Source: Paraconiothyrium sp. Pb-2020 (taxonomy: Eukaryota; Ascomycota; Dothideomycetes; Pleosporales; Didymosphaeriaceae). Taken from it: 64,000 nucleotides of DNA. The notes under the pieces are model-generated. The model worked only from the letters and a program-made list of their open reading frames with translations. It did not search any database and was not told the DNA's origin. This document shows, piece by piece, positions 1-11,431 of this stretch. Position 1 is the stretch's first letter, and each line of letters begins with the position of its first letter. The stretch covers positions 930,001 to 994,000 of the forward strand of contig JAJUBI010000006.1 of the NCBI GenBank assembly GCA_022419385.1. Direction: 5' to 3'. A program made the position numbers and the translations under genes.

Positions 1-600
1 TCAAGCTTCCCTCCTGTGATACATGCGCATCAAAATTGGCCACTTGCCTCCAATTACGGCTTTTGGTCACCACCAGCAACGACGCCGAGCTCACGCACAT
101 CGATTACCTCTTCGAATACCGATCTATACCCACATAGCCCAATAGCCTCGGACAGATACCCCAATCAGACAGCCTTCAACACTCAGAGCTCACCCGTTTC
201 CGCTGTCCCCTTTCAAACAGGTCCGTGTTGGAATAGTGCGTACTCGTACAGTCCACCAGTCTCGGACAGCTGTCCACCCCTGCCTCAGCTCGATACACAG
301 GACACAACACCACAACACGTGGAAGAGTCTGATGATCCTGAGCCCATCATGTGTTATGCTTCAGATTGTATGGCAGAGTTTACGGGGGAGTATCAGAAAG
401 GGAATCTCAAGCGCCACATTAAATCAAACCACCCCGAGCTGCTGGTACAGAACGGTGAAAGCCCTGGTGACCCAGAGAAGCTGAGGTGCAGTCGCTGCCC
501 GCAGGTGTTCAAGAGATCCGATGCAAGGAAGAAGCATGAGTGGCGCGCGCATAAAGTGCCGGGGACCAAGCCCGCGAAGAAATACCGACCGAATGTCTGA
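1..600 (+). CDS. C2H2 zinc-finger protein, 5' truncated by the window edge
   Basis: The frame is open from base 1 to the TGA at 598-600, so the start and any upstream exons lie outside the window. The visible 199 residues begin with a Ser/Thr/Pro-rich, low-complexity region, followed by two zinc fingers near the C-terminus. The first is C-x4-C-x15-H-x4-H (CYASDC then KRHIKSNH), and the second is C-x2-C-x12-H-x4-H (CSRC then KKHEWRAH). A short basic tail (KPAKKYR) ends the protein. Paired C2H2 fingers after a disordered region are common in fungal transcription factors, so DNA binding in the nucleus is the likely role. Targets cannot be inferred. There is no ATG near the window start in this frame, which supports truncation rather than a short gene. 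Confidence 0.75.
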   Translation, partial: SSFPPVIHAHQNWPLASNYGFWSPPATTPSSRTSITSSNTDLYPHSPIASDRYPNQTAFNTQSSPVSAVPFQTGPCWNSAYSYSPPVSDSCPPLPQLDTQDTTPQHVEESDDPEPIMCYASDCMAEFTGEYQKGNLKRHIKSNHPELLVQNGESPGDPEKLRCSRCPQVFKRSDARKKHEWRAHKVPGTKPAKKYRPNV

Positions 601-1970
601 GGTTGAACACGTCGACCTCAGTGTGTGCGAGTATCGAGCCGGTTTTCTGTTCCCTTGTCTCTTTGGGTCTTTTATTCTTGGGGAGTTGAGCAGGCTCTGA
701 GCTTTCCTAACGTAAATGCGGGATCAAACTACGCGGTTTCCTCTAATGTCTCTTCGGTGCCTTCTACTTTCGCGTCTCTTAATATTACCTGTCTCCTAGG
801 CTTAGGGAGCACCTTTGCGGTAATCGAAGAGCAGTTACTATGACTTCCTGTTGTGGGTATGTCGTCGTTGTCTCGTAACGATCTCATAAGTTCAATATCA
901 CATACCTAGCTATACTTGAATCAATCATCACCCCATCATTATGGCATCTCATAGATTCCAAACGCTCTGCATTCACTTTTTTCCAATTCTTTATCGGAAT
1001 CGCACTCACATACTTGCACCGCACCGCACTGTACTCACCATAAGCTCCACATGAAGTCTATATAAGCGTTGTGGCTCTAGCTGCTGCCTGTCTGCGACAC
1101 ACCCTATGGGACGCAGGGCGCACAACCGGTTGCATGGTCGGCCCATGATCGCGCATGTGCGTCTGCGGCACCGCTGCACAGTGTATGGTTGCCTGACCGT
1201 GAATCCGTGAGGCTGCGGTGGGGTAAGGTTAGGCGCCTGATGGTCCGCACGCCTGTTTCCTAGGTTTGCGCGAAGGTGTTGGTTGTAGGGAATGGTACTT
1301 GCAGTTCGTAAGAAGCGTGCCTGCGCATATGTGTTCACGAAGGTGCCCTGTTTCTATTAGCATAGGCGAGTGAGTGATAGCAGACAACACAGTGAACTCG
1401 ATACGCAGAGAGGATTGCATTTCAAGCTCGACTTCGTTGCTACGAGAGTTTTCTGTCCCATGTGATGCCAGTTGTATAGTCACGAAGTTGCCTGCAGTGT
1501 TGAGAGTCGCAACAAACCTGAGGACACATAAGCACGTGACACGCTTATAGCTGGAGCTTGCATGGACCTGATAAAGCGTGGCCTCCATCGTGTCAATATT
1601 GCTTTCGTACCGAATATGATCGCCGTGGTATAAACTTATAGTCAAGTGCTCCGCATAACGATATCTTGTGCATTCTGAAGATGATTGGCGTTCTTGCTCA
1701 TGAAGTTCTAACAAGTCAACGCCGGAACACCAGACCTCCGCTTCCCAGTGAGAGTAGCGCGAAGCGGTGCTATGCATGCCGCATAATCGCAAAGACATTG
1801 AGTGCATACCAGCATTGAGCATGGTCAACATGTATGAATGCCACTGTACCACCATCTACACCAGCGCTCGGTGCAGCATCACAAGCTTTTGCAGCGTTGT
1901 GTGGCTCTGCTCCGATCCGTCACTCCTCCTAGCGTGCGGTTGAGGCGTCCTGTAGGTAAGCACCCGAGGC
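601..1970. other. Intergenic region, no gene supported
   Basis: The stretch lies between the zinc-finger stop and the Tma46 stop. A TATATAAG box is present at 1059-1066 on the plus strand but no convincing gene follows it. An ATG-initiated minus-strand frame at 1229-1855 (208 codons) shows no domain, no splice continuation and irregular composition. Confidence 0.5.
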
Positions 1971-3080
1971 TCAAGAAACCTCGTAGCCCATTTCAGCGGC
2001 CATGCGATCCTCCTCCTTCTTCGCACGCGCAGCTTCCGTCTCTCTTCGCAGTGCTTCAAGATTCCAAGCGCCATCGTCTTCTCCTTCGGATTCGTCCTCA
2101 TCGCCGCTGACCTGCCAGTCGCCCTTTTCGAACATGGCCCTACCCGTGGCTTCTCTCATCTTCTTGGCTTGCTCTTCCGCAGCCTTCTTATCCATACGCT
2201 CCTTCTTCCACTTAGCAAAGGTCTCTTCAGTGACAGGCGTGAGTGTTCCAGAGAGCTTATGGCGTTCCGATTCCAAAAAGTCTTCAAGCGTAAGCGTAGC
2301 CAAAGGCGAATTTTCCATAAGTGCCTTTTCGGCAGCGCGCTGCTCTTTGGTCTTAAGTACGAAGCTGCGAAAATCAGCATGTGGATATTCAAGGGGTGTA
2401 GCGTGGGCACATACCCAGGTGGCAGCGAGTGCTTGTACATGCACTTGTCGCCTCCGTTCGGACATATCCAGAACCAACCGTACTTTTGGTTTTCCACAGC
2501 CTCAATGAAATACTTGCACACTTTATCCGTCGTCGTCTTGGGGTTACCATGCTTGCTCATGACCACTTTCCTCAGCTTTTCCTCGTCCCAATCATCCATC
2601 TTATCTTTCTCCTTCTCCTCCTTCTCCACCTCTCTATTATCTGTATACAGACTCCTCTTCTCTGTCTTTCGCTCCACCGCCAGGTCGTGCGAGAACTTGC
2701 ATTTGCGTCCCTTGTCGCAATGTCCTTTTTTGTAGAATTGGCATAGCACGGTCTTCGGATCGACACCGAAGGGGACCTTCTGGGTTTGTACAGGCTTGAA
2801 AAGCTCAGCAGCTTCTTTTTTGGCATCCTCAGCAGCCTTCTTCTCCTTCTCGCGCTGTAGCTTTTCGGCTTCCTTCTTTTTCTCGGCGGGGGATTTGGCG
2901 CCTGCGGCTGCCTGCTGGAGGTACTTGATCTGCTTTTGTGCGGCTCCACCCTTCTTGTTTTTCATGCCAAACGACTAGCACCAGTCAGTATGGGTATACC
3001 ACAGCAATGCAGTGTAGTGAACGCACCTTGTCGACGGCCACCTTGTTAGCCTTCGGCTGGTCCTTGCCCTTTGGCGGCAT
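1971..3080 (-). CDS. TMA46: Tma46 / ZC3H15 (DFRP1) CCCH zinc-finger protein
   Basis: Three exons (3080-3027, 2974-2415, 2364-1971) join to 335 aa; introns are 2975-3026 and 2365-2414, both GT-AG. The N-terminus is MPPKGKDQPKANK. Next come a Lys/Glu-rich coiled-coil-like stretch and a CCCH finger near residue 110 (CQFYKKGHCDKGRKCKFSH). A second Cys/His cluster follows (CKYF...WICPNGGDKCMYKHSLPPGF), as in Tma46/DFRP1. The C-terminus is highly charged (DEDESEGEDD). Family members bind the DRG-family GTPase (Rbg1 in yeast) and associate with translating ribosomes. Length is close to yeast Tma46. The second intron restores PPGFVLKTKEQRAAEK across the junction, a conserved segment. The gene is divergent from OST4, with 424 bp between start codons. 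Confidence 0.93.
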
Positions 3081-3504
3081 GTTGAAAGATTGTTGTTGCC
3101 CGACCAAAAATTCGTTTGTTGCAAAAAGATACGCGGGAGGTGTAAAGACAGTGGGTGGAGTCGGTGGCGGGTGCCTGCTGGCGGTTTGTCTGGAATATGT
3201 CGAGGCTGCGCAAAGTGAGAATGACGCCGGCGGTTTTGGTGGGGAGCGGAAGTGAGTGGCGGCGGAAGGCACGGGCCAGGAACAAGCGCCAAGATGCAAC
3301 CGCGGAAGCTCAAGGTGTCTTTACCATCTCCACAAAGTGCAGAAACTACAACTGTCGTCTCCCCCAATTGAGTCTTCAGCTAGCTCTGATTTCCACTGAG
3401 AAGCGTAAGTAACTTTGTGTGCCGACCGCATACCCACCTAACCTCACCAGAACGATATATCAACAAACACACACACGACCTCACATTGCGAACGCGCGGC
3501 CAAG
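3081..3504. promoter_or_regulatory. Divergent promoter region between TMA46 and OST4
   Basis: These 424 bp separate two start codons that face away from each other, so the segment must hold both 5' UTRs and promoters. I saw no clear TATA box. Confidence 0.6.
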
Positions 3505-3657
3505 ATGATAACAGACAACCAACTCTACACGCTCGCCATCTTCCTCGGAAGCGCTTCCATGCTCCTTATTGTTCTCTACCATTTTCTAGAAGTCAATTCG
3601 GAAGATCATGTTCCGGAAGAGAAGCCTCGGGCTGCAGCGGGCAAGGCAAAGGCATGA
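3505..3657 (+). CDS. OST4: Oligosaccharyltransferase subunit Ost4
   Basis: A single-exon 50-codon gene beginning MITDNQLYTLAIFLG. It has one hydrophobic helix (residues about 7-28: LYTLAIFLGSASMLLIVLYHFL), then a short acidic and Lys/Ala-rich tail (GKAKA). This matches the Ost4 mini-protein, usually 30-50 residues, which sits in the ER membrane and links Stt3 to Ost3/6 in the complex that N-glycosylates nascent proteins. The MI(T/S)D-x-Q-LY start is the hallmark. The fungal protein carries a short extra C-terminal tail relative to yeast. The start is the first ATG of the only frame encoding the helix. Confidence 0.93.
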   Translation: MITDNQLYTLAIFLGSASMLLIVLYHFLEVNSEDHVPEEKPRAAAGKAKA

Positions 3658-4069
3658 AGGAGCTATTGAGAGCGCATGATACCACGCCGGAAGAGCAGCT
3701 CGTTTGTGCACCACGGATGGGCAGGGCGATCACGGTGACGATGAAGAAGCCGAGCAGCAATTTAAATGGGTATCTGAACGGTCATGAGTGGCACAAGGGA
3801 GCAAATGCTTATGGAGTCTGGAGTTGAAATCGGAGAAGCTGTAGTATGCTTCTAATTGATTATAGTATTGCGTCGTCAACCTTTCAGACGATGCGTCTAC
3901 CAAATGTGGCGACGCCTCAGGATACTCTCCGCGACTTGTCGCCTCTGACAATGCATATATGCAAAGTAGTCAAAACAACTATAACAAGAGAGTGGTCCAA
4001 GGTCCAAAACTACTGTTGTCTTCCTTACTTCTCTGGTGGCCTCGATCGTGGAACTGGGTGTTATAGGTC
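3658..4069. other. 3' flanking region between OST4 and the AT-hook gene
   Basis: A convergent intergenic segment holding the 3' UTRs of OST4 (plus) and the AT-hook/C2H2 gene (minus). No further gene is supported. Confidence 0.6.
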
Positions 4070-7000
4070 CTAATCCTCTGCGTCGACGAGCTCCTCGTCC
4101 AAGTCGTCGTTTTCGGTGAAGCCTCTTCGTCGCTTCTCGTTAACAAGTGTTGCGCCCCCGCGATCCATTCCTGGACCTCCAATGCGCATTTTCTGTTGGA
4201 CCAACCGCTTTTGTAGATCTCTGGCCTCCTGTTCTACGTAGTGTTTCGGTGGCCGTCCGCGACCACGGGGTGCTGAAGGCTCCTGAACACTAGTACGAGT
4301 GGGTGTATTGATGCGGCTGATTTCGAGGTAATCTGTGCGAGGGGTGAGCTTCGGGGTTACACGACGTCCATGAGCATCACTAAGGTATGCCTCAGAATCA
4401 GTCGCATCTATTTAATCTGTTAACATCAGTATCTGTGCACGGAGAAGAGTGATTGTGCAAACCTGATACTCCGCTCGTGGGTCCATCGCCCAGCTCCCAG
4501 GATAGCGGACTGAAGTGCAACTGCTCTAAATGTTGCATCCAGTTAGCTATTGTCGTGAACGACTTGGGCTTGGACTGCTCAATGCGCATGCCAGTCATAG
4601 CATCCTCATTTGTCCCCTCCATAGCGCAGTTCGCCCAATGACACTCGATGAAGCCCATGTTATTGGAGCTCCGATGCACTTTCGAGACGTGCTTCTTCAG
4701 AGTATCAAGGTTGTGCAGTTCCACCTTACAGCCTTGCCACTTGCACTTGAAGGGCTGATATCGATTTGTGTTGTTTGCAACGCTAGGTGAGCGGGAGTCG
4801 ACGCGAATTGGTCCGGTGTCTCTCGAAGTCGGATTGCGCATTGTGCTCGGCTCGGAAGGATCAAATTGAAGCGGGCGAGGACCGGTATGTCCATTTGCGC
4901 TTGGTTGAGCTTGCGCTTGCGCAGAACCATGGACATTCTTGCGCCAGCCAACCGGGCGACCTCGCTTTTTGGGCATCGGATTGCCCTCGGCATCGTACTG
5001 TGTCGCAGTGCGGAAGGCGGAGTAGCCAATTCCAGCAGAAGCGGCGCGCGGCGCGCTGACACTCATTGTCTTCGGGGCCGGGCGCGCCGGCGTCGATGGT
5101 GCTGTGGTTTGGTCAGGTCCGAAAGAGCTTCGCGGTGGACGACCTGGGCGTCGCTTCTGTTTGAACGGGTTGATTGCTTCAGCGAGCGGTGGCGCTTGGA
5201 CCTTCTGCTGACCTGCGCTTTCCCTCGACTGCAAGGACAACCCTTGCGACTGCGTGTTCTCGTTCTCTTCCTCTGAGTCCTCATCATCAGCGTCTTCGGC
5301 CAGACCTTGAGGTTTGTCCCTGAAATAACCTCGTGGTGGCTTTCCGGGGTCGATGAGATCCCACCGTAACGTGCTCAGATCAGCATCTTGGTGTACCTGG
5401 GGCAAAGTTGTCCTCAATACCTCCAAATGCTGGTTCAACTGCCGCTGTTCCGGATGTCTACCACATGCCAACAACACATCTCGCGCAATGGTCTTAATAT
5501 TGTAAGTATTACGACGCAAAGCCTTCTTGCGGTCACAGGAGTCCACAATATCAGCGTGCCGTAGATCACGAGCGTGCGGCGCAGGCACAGGTTGATGAAC
5601 GACAGGTTGAGGAATGTCATTAGCTGGAACATGAACGTTGGTAGTAGGGCCTTCGTCCAAGTCCATATGATTGGGGGGACTATAGCCAGTAGGGGTGAAC
5701 GATGATATTGACCCAATATGCGTTCTTTTTGGAGGGGGTATGAAGTCATCCTCGTCCGCCTGTGTTAAGTCGATAAGATCACTGAAATCCCGCTTTCTTG
5801 CGGCTTCCTCCTTGTTGGCAGGTCTCTTTAATTCTGGCTTTAGAGGTATCATCTCCGCGACGAGAGCCGCAGGCGGATGTGAATCTGGAAAAGACGAGTA
5901 TGCAGGGGATGGTGCTGCGGAAGGGTAATTCATGAGTGGCGTTGCAGGCGTGCCAATGTCTCGCTTCATGACAGCTGGAGGCGCGACCGGCGCACTGGGG
6001 GCAACTGGTCCGTTGCTGGGAAGTTGCACCGTTTTGGCTCGAGAGGAAGAGTTCACATCCGGCACAGCTGTGAGTAGATTTCTTGCAAAGGCTGCTCGGT
6101 CTAGCCGTATGCCCATGTTCTCCAGTTGTTCGCATAACTCGATATACGATGGGTTCCCATCAAGCATGGTGAGGATTTGATCTGGATGTATGGACATCTG
6201 CTGGTTCTGGCCATTCAAGTAGACAGCCGCCGCGGACGCCAGAGTCACCTTCTTCTCTGGAGGCCAGATGGTACTGCCACCAGCCCGAGTTGATGGAATT
6301 GCAGCGGCAACAGCAGGTCTTACTAAGGGTTGAGTGGTAATGGGAGTTGCTGGCTTTGCGACTGTCACTGCAGGCGGCTCTTTCGCTGCGAAAACCTTTT
6401 TGCTCTGGTTCGCAACTTGGCGAGCGCTTGCTTGACTCGGTTGAGATGTGGGCACTGCTTGGGGTGGCGGTTTTGCGGGAACAACTGGTGACTTGGGCGC
6501 CTTTGCTCGCCTTTCCTCCTCCCATATGCGCGCCAGCATAGCGGGGTCTTTTGAATTGAACTCCCTCATTTTGGCCATCAAAGCCCGGATCTCAGCTTCC
6601 ATACCTTCTTCCATCCCACCATCCTCTGCAACACCAGCAGAAGTGGCAGAGCCAGCCTCTGCGGGTACTGTGGGTGCTGGTTGTTGAGATTTGCGGCTTT
6701 TCTGCTTCGGCTTGCTCTGCTTTGCCTGTCGTGAAAGCTCTTCTTCGTCCCGTCGCTTCCACTCTTCATTCTTCTTCTTTTCTTCCTGTTTGCACGCCTC
6801 TTCAGCTACTCGCTCTTCAACGACTTTCTGTGCACGAAGTGCTTCCTGTTTCCTCTGGTATTCCGGCCATGGGTCGTAGACGGCCATTGGATCCACAGTA
6901 ATTGCGCCTTGATTGTATGTATCCGTAGCATTGTTGTTAGGACCTTGAGGTACTGGAGCGGGTGTTTGGGTGTCACTATAATTATACGAAGAAGCGGTTG

Positions 7001-7748
7001 CTGTCCCGCTACGTGTGGCGTCGAGAGTGGGGAGCTGTCGACTACTATAATCGTTATTGTATTGTGAAGCCGCCGTCATTGCTGCGCTTCTCGCTGAAAT
7101 GGCTGGGGTTTGTGGATTATGAATGTACTGGGCTTGCCCTTGCGCTTGCGCGGGTGATGCAGAGTGTTGTGGCTGCTGATTGAATGCAGTCGACGCCCGC
7201 TTGGAGGGATATCCAGTGGCCATTGCCGGCGATGCATTCCCACGAGAAGTAGTACTTTGCCCACGGTTGGCATTCACACTACGAGGCCGTGGTTGTGATT
7301 GCGCATAAGTTGAAGAGGTCGCATGGGTGTTTGGGGTTTGGTGCGAGTGTCCTTGGTAAGTGTTGCTCGAGTAACGCTGAGCTGTGGGAGCGTTTGTCGC
7401 AGTGAATCCGGCCTGGCTCACCGGCATCGCGTCGCTTGACGTAACGGCCGTGTTGCTCATGTTGCGCAGAACCTCTGCAGCTCGACTCGTTGTTTCCCGA
7501 TTGCCACCATAGCTACTACCACCCCAGTTGTTGTCTAGAGTCCCGCCGTATGCGCTCCCTTGATTGTTGTGTGACTGCGCCTGGTATGAAATATAGTCTG
7601 TCGCCTGCGAGGCGGCAGGTGTTGACTGATACTGGCGCGACGACTGGGAGATATTGTTCGTAGCGGGTGCCGTTTGATATCCAGAGTACTGTTGCGCAGA
7701 GCTCTGCTGGTACGGGTAACTGTAGTGATTGTAGTTGTTCGAAGTCAT
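4070..7748 (-). CDS. Large AT-hook / C2H2 nuclear protein
   Basis: Two exons (7748-4463 and 4407-4070; intron 4408-4462) give 1207 aa. The first about 290 residues are Tyr/Gln/Asn/Ser-rich and low complexity, probably disordered. A charged coiled-coil-like segment follows (residues about 300-350, rich in KQEEKKKNEEWKRRDEEE), then a helical segment near 520-570 (QMSIHPDQILTMLDGNPSY). There are three AT-hook cores: RRPGRPPR and KKRGRPVG in exon 1, and RGRGRPPK in exon 2. A C2H2-type finger (CKWQGCKVELHNLDTLKKH) lies near the end of exon 1. These features point to a chromatin or DNA-binding protein. I recognise it as a fungal-type conserved protein but cannot name the complex. Splicing adds the C-terminal AT-hook and an acidic tail. 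Confidence 0.85.
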
Positions 7749-8183
7749 GGCTGCAAGGCCTACAGGGCCTCAGCCCGGCCAGATACCTCTTCCCTTGAAT
7801 GTCTGAGCAAGCGCATCAAGATGGCGGATGGTGGCTAAACACCGGTTGGGTAAATGAAGTTCGTGGAGGCGGAGTTTCGCTGCAAAATGGTCGCCAGTCG
7901 CGATCTCCGAATCCCAAATGTGAGACCAAAAAGACCGTTGAAAAAAGGTCCAAAGGTTGCGCGCGGCGCGTGCGATCGTAGAGCTGGTGCGAGCCCGTCA
8001 ACGCGTCGGCCGTTTCGCCGAAGAAGTCGCGAATGAGCGGCGCGCCAAGACGCACCAAGCCACTTGGGCATGTGCGGCTAGCGCACCTTCTGTAAGCGAA
8101 TTTTCGACCTTCGTCCACACACCACGACAAATCTAGCCTGCGGAACCCTCGTCACAACACCATCGTCGACTACCACCAGCACA
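7749..8183. promoter_or_regulatory. Divergent promoter region, AT-hook gene and RPL26
   Basis: These 435 bp lie between two start codons in divergent orientation, one of them for a ribosomal protein gene. No specific operator was recognised. Confidence 0.55.
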
Positions 8184-8850
8184 ATGACAAAGGTTCAAGC
8201 ATCCGTCGCGAGCTCGCGCCGCAAGTCGCGAAAGGCGCACTTCAGCGCTCCCAGCAGCGTTCGCCGTGTTATCATGTCGGTTCGTGGGCCCCTAGGAGGA
8301 AGGCAGCGATGGGAGGATGGTACTGACGTTGGCAGGCGCCGCTCAGCAAGGAGCTCCGCGAGAAGCACAACGTGCGCAGGTAATTTTTCTCCTTCTCAAT
8401 TGATTGACGTCTCGCTAATTTCAACAGCATCCCGATCCGAAAAGACGTATGCATCCTCGAACCCCGCGTAGCTTCCGAAAGTATACTGAACAGTGCCAGG
8501 ACGAGATCATGATTGTGCGCGGAACCAACAAGGGCCGTGAGGGCAAGGTCACCTCCGTCTACCGTCTCAAATACGCCCTTCACATCAACGGTGGTGCGTA
8601 AACAGTTATGCACGCACGTTTGGACCAACGCTTACGACGACACAGTTGTCCGCGAGAAGAGCAACGGCCAGTCGGTCCCGATTCCCATCGCTGCCTCCAA
8701 GGTCGTCGTTACAAAGCTCAAACTCGACAAGGTAGGCAAAGCGGCAGACATGTCACAACAATGCAGACTGACGTTGGGCAGGACCGCGAGAACATTCTGG
8801 AGAGGATAAGCCAGGGCCGCGAGGCTCAGAAGAAGAAGTCGGAGGCATAG
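8184..8850 (+). CDS. RPL26: 60S ribosomal protein L26 (uL24)
   Basis: Six exons: 8184-8279, 8336-8379, 8428-8446, 8500-8593, 8646-8731 and 8782-8850. They join in frame to about 135 aa. All five introns are GT-AG and 48-56 nt. The product begins MTKVQASVASSRRKSRKAHF. It contains the KOW-type core (DEIMIVRGTNKGREGKVTSVYR) and HINGVVREKSNG, and ends in a Lys-rich tail (AQKKKSEA). L26 sits on the large subunit near the polypeptide exit tunnel. Two exons are very small (44 and 19 nt). Length is normal for eukaryotic L26. Confidence 0.96.
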
Positions 8851-10108
8851 ATGGTGGCGTGCTTTTCTCTGGTTGACGACAATTTCATGGCTGGGATGCC
8901 CGGGGAATAGGCGCGGGCTGTACCTTCTTACATCGAGCGGACGGAATGCATAACATGTCTTCACCACCTTCGATATGCCACAATGCATGGAAAAGTAGGG
9001 GCGTTATATCAGTTCAGCTCGGGCGATGGACACGCCTACGATGGCATGTAACAACGACATAGGTTACGATCACAAGCGATACCACCTTGAGCCTACCGTG
9101 CACTTTCCCTTGTTGCCCAACCGTCTTGATTGACACCTTCCACACGCTAGGATATCTACTTGTCAACCCTTCTCGATGGTTGCATTAAGTTATACGACTA
9201 GCGGAGATTGAATTCCTATGGCTTCACAGAAGCTATGCTCGCCTGCAGACCGTTTCCGAGTTGACGATGAAGTTGCGGTTTGATGGTGAGAAACATTTAT
9301 CGTTGCCAGTGTCAGTGCTGTTGATCAGCACCAATTGTGACTGGCGAAGTAGGCATTTGGACACCGCGCTCACAATTATCTAGGGTCATCCTGTAGCATC
9401 GGCCTAAGTATAATAAACAGGATTAAATACAATCGCTTGATTGGAAGCTTGAGTATTTGCTGTTGACAGTACAGGATCAATCTTGCCATCATATGTACAT
9501 AGTTCATCGGCTTTGGATGGCTACGAAGCTTGCTCCATTCGATTCAGTTTTTCTTCATAACAGCATATCGCCCTGGAGACAATCTTAGAGTCGACCGAGG
9601 GACAGTATTATATCGCTTCTCAATACTCTCTAGTCTAGATGTCCATAGAAACAACTACACTCATGTTCGCAAAGTACTTCCATCGATTCGGCCAATGAGT
9701 ATACGTGGGGCCAAAATGGTCAGCAGGCGAGAACTTCCAGACATGCTGCCAGACTAATGACCCAGCCAGTGCTCATACTATTGGCGCTTTCATTACTGCA
9801 TCACAAGCATTTCAGCCATCCTTTTATGATTAGTAGCACCGATCGTTGTGAATTCCCGGATTTCTCCGCTCACACATTCGAGTAGGTACAAGGACAGGAA
9901 GGAAACAGCTCACCCGACATCGGCTCGGTAATGTTATCAATTGGCACCGCTGGGAGGCGACATTACCCGCTGCGTTATATAAAAGGTGTTCCAGTGCTCC
10001 TTGGAAATGGTGTTCTGTTATACCCCGCTCCTACCTCAGCCCACTGCTTTGGCAACAACATCGTATCTTTTTCCACCACTTTCCAACTCGAATTGACTAG
10101 TCTCGAAA
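8851..10108. other. Intergenic region upstream of the methyltransferase gene
   Basis: About 1.26 kb with no supported gene. The first part is the L26 3' UTR. The proximal end holds a TATA box listed separately. Open frames here are short and domain-free. Confidence 0.55.
9976..9986 (+). promoter_or_regulatory. TATA box upstream of the methyltransferase gene
   Basis: TATATAAAAGG lies about 125 bp before the ATG at 10109, a plausible distance for a fungal core promoter. No other strong TATA element is seen in this intergenic region. Confidence 0.5.
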
Positions 10109-11091
10109 ATGAGTGCAATTCAAGACCTATTCACAGTCTTCTTCTCGCTGCTATTTCCCTGGCAATTCTTAGGGATTGCTACATCGTACTTGCCTGGGGC
10201 TATCAAGCACTTGGTGCAAACGGAGCAACTACAAAACATCACCCTCTCTCGAATTCGAGATGCCTGGTTCAACGCATTTTGGGCTCGAGCTGGTGCCAAT
10301 ATTCGAGTTGGGAACGGGCCACGGATTACAGCGCTTCTGGAAGGTCGCGTGAGTCAGGCGCGGGTGGTCGATAAGCCTGTGGTCCCCCCAGTCAGTGGCG
10401 TTGTATTGGATGTCGGGCCGGGACCCGGATTTTGGGTTGACCTGTATGCCAAAAGCAATACTGGCGACCTTAAGGTTTACGGGGTCGAACCGAATGCTGC
10501 GGCACATTCAGAGCTGCGGATGCGGGCCCACCAGGCAGGTCTTGACGGGGTATACAACATTATCCCAGCCGGAATACAAGACATCTCGAAAGTAGGAATT
10601 ACTGAAATGGACGGTAGCGCCAGCAAGATTGAAAAGGGAAACGTTGATTGCATCGTCACCCTTCTTTGTCTGTGTGGCATTCCTGAGCCCGAGAAAAATA
10701 TCGCGGAGCTCTACCAATACCTGAAGAAAGGTGGGAGATGGTATGTATTTGAGCATGTCAAAACAAACAGAAACTGGTTCATGCGTTTTTACCAAGGTGC
10801 GTGGCCTTCAATTTCCTCGCGGGTTCGCAGCTTACGTCTCGGTTAGCGTTCGTCAACCTGTTTTGGCCGCATATCATAGGAGGTTGCGAGCTTTGCAGAG
10901 GTAAGCTAGTCTATTTCGCCCCCCCCCCACTGCAAACTTCCATGAGACACCTACTGATTGCATGCCCGTTCTCAGATACCAAAGGGAGCCTGATGCAAGC
11001 GGGCACTTGGGAGGAAGTTGATCTCGTGCAACCGCCCGAAGAGACGTGGTTCGCGACTATTCCTCACGTTTTCGGAACCCTTACCAAGTAG
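10109..11091 (+). CDS. METTL7-like SAM-dependent methyltransferase
   Basis: Three exons (10109-10796, 10847-10900, 10976-11091) give 285 aa. Residues about 1-30 form a hydrophobic N-terminal segment (LFTVFFSLLFPWQFLGIATSYL), likely a membrane or lipid-droplet anchor. The Rossmann methyltransferase core starts at VLDVGPGPGFWVDLY (SAM-binding motif I); YGVEPN marks the acidic-type end of strand 2. Motif IV-like VDCIVTLLCLCGIPEP and LKKGGRWYVFEHV follow. The C-terminal part restored by splicing (W-P-x4-GGCELCRDT) matches the W-P-x-dGC-x-L pattern of METTL7/UbiE-like proteins. The substrate is unknown; human METTL7 proteins methylate thiols. Intron 2 carries a poly-C run. A second acceptor at 10830 also keeps an open frame, but the model given restores the conserved motif. 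Confidence 0.85.
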
Positions 11092-11431
11092 ATCAAGTCT
11101 GCGCTACGTATCGGGTGAGCGATATGATTTAGCCTAATGTTTTGTGTACGGATTTTGGAGTACATCGATATGGTGGTCAAGCCATGGAGGTTGAGGTTCA
11201 CTAGTGCCCGCTCGCTTAACAATCGTGACGTTGCTCGGTCACCGACCAGCTCCGTTCTGCGCAATACGTCTCCAACATTGCACCACGCTACATCTTACTA
11301 AACACTTGCGAATATCTAATCAAAGCCCATAAAGGTGTGACCTACAACCTTCTGCCTTGCTCGAACATTACTCTTCTGTTTTGTACTTACTACCTTGACC
11401 ACTTTGCCTCATACCATCCTGTCAACCCATC
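11092..11431. other. Short intergenic region
   Basis: A tandem-orientation spacer of 340 bp holding the methyltransferase 3' UTR and the promoter of the SDR gene. Nothing else seen. Confidence 0.55.

Noticed and set aside
1229..1855. 208-codon minus-strand ORF
   Set aside because: It has an ATG but no domain, irregular composition with scattered Cys/Met/His, and no splice continuation to neighbours.
10919..10929. Poly-C run
   Set aside because: It lies inside an intron of the methyltransferase gene and does not affect the frame; simple low-complexity sequence.
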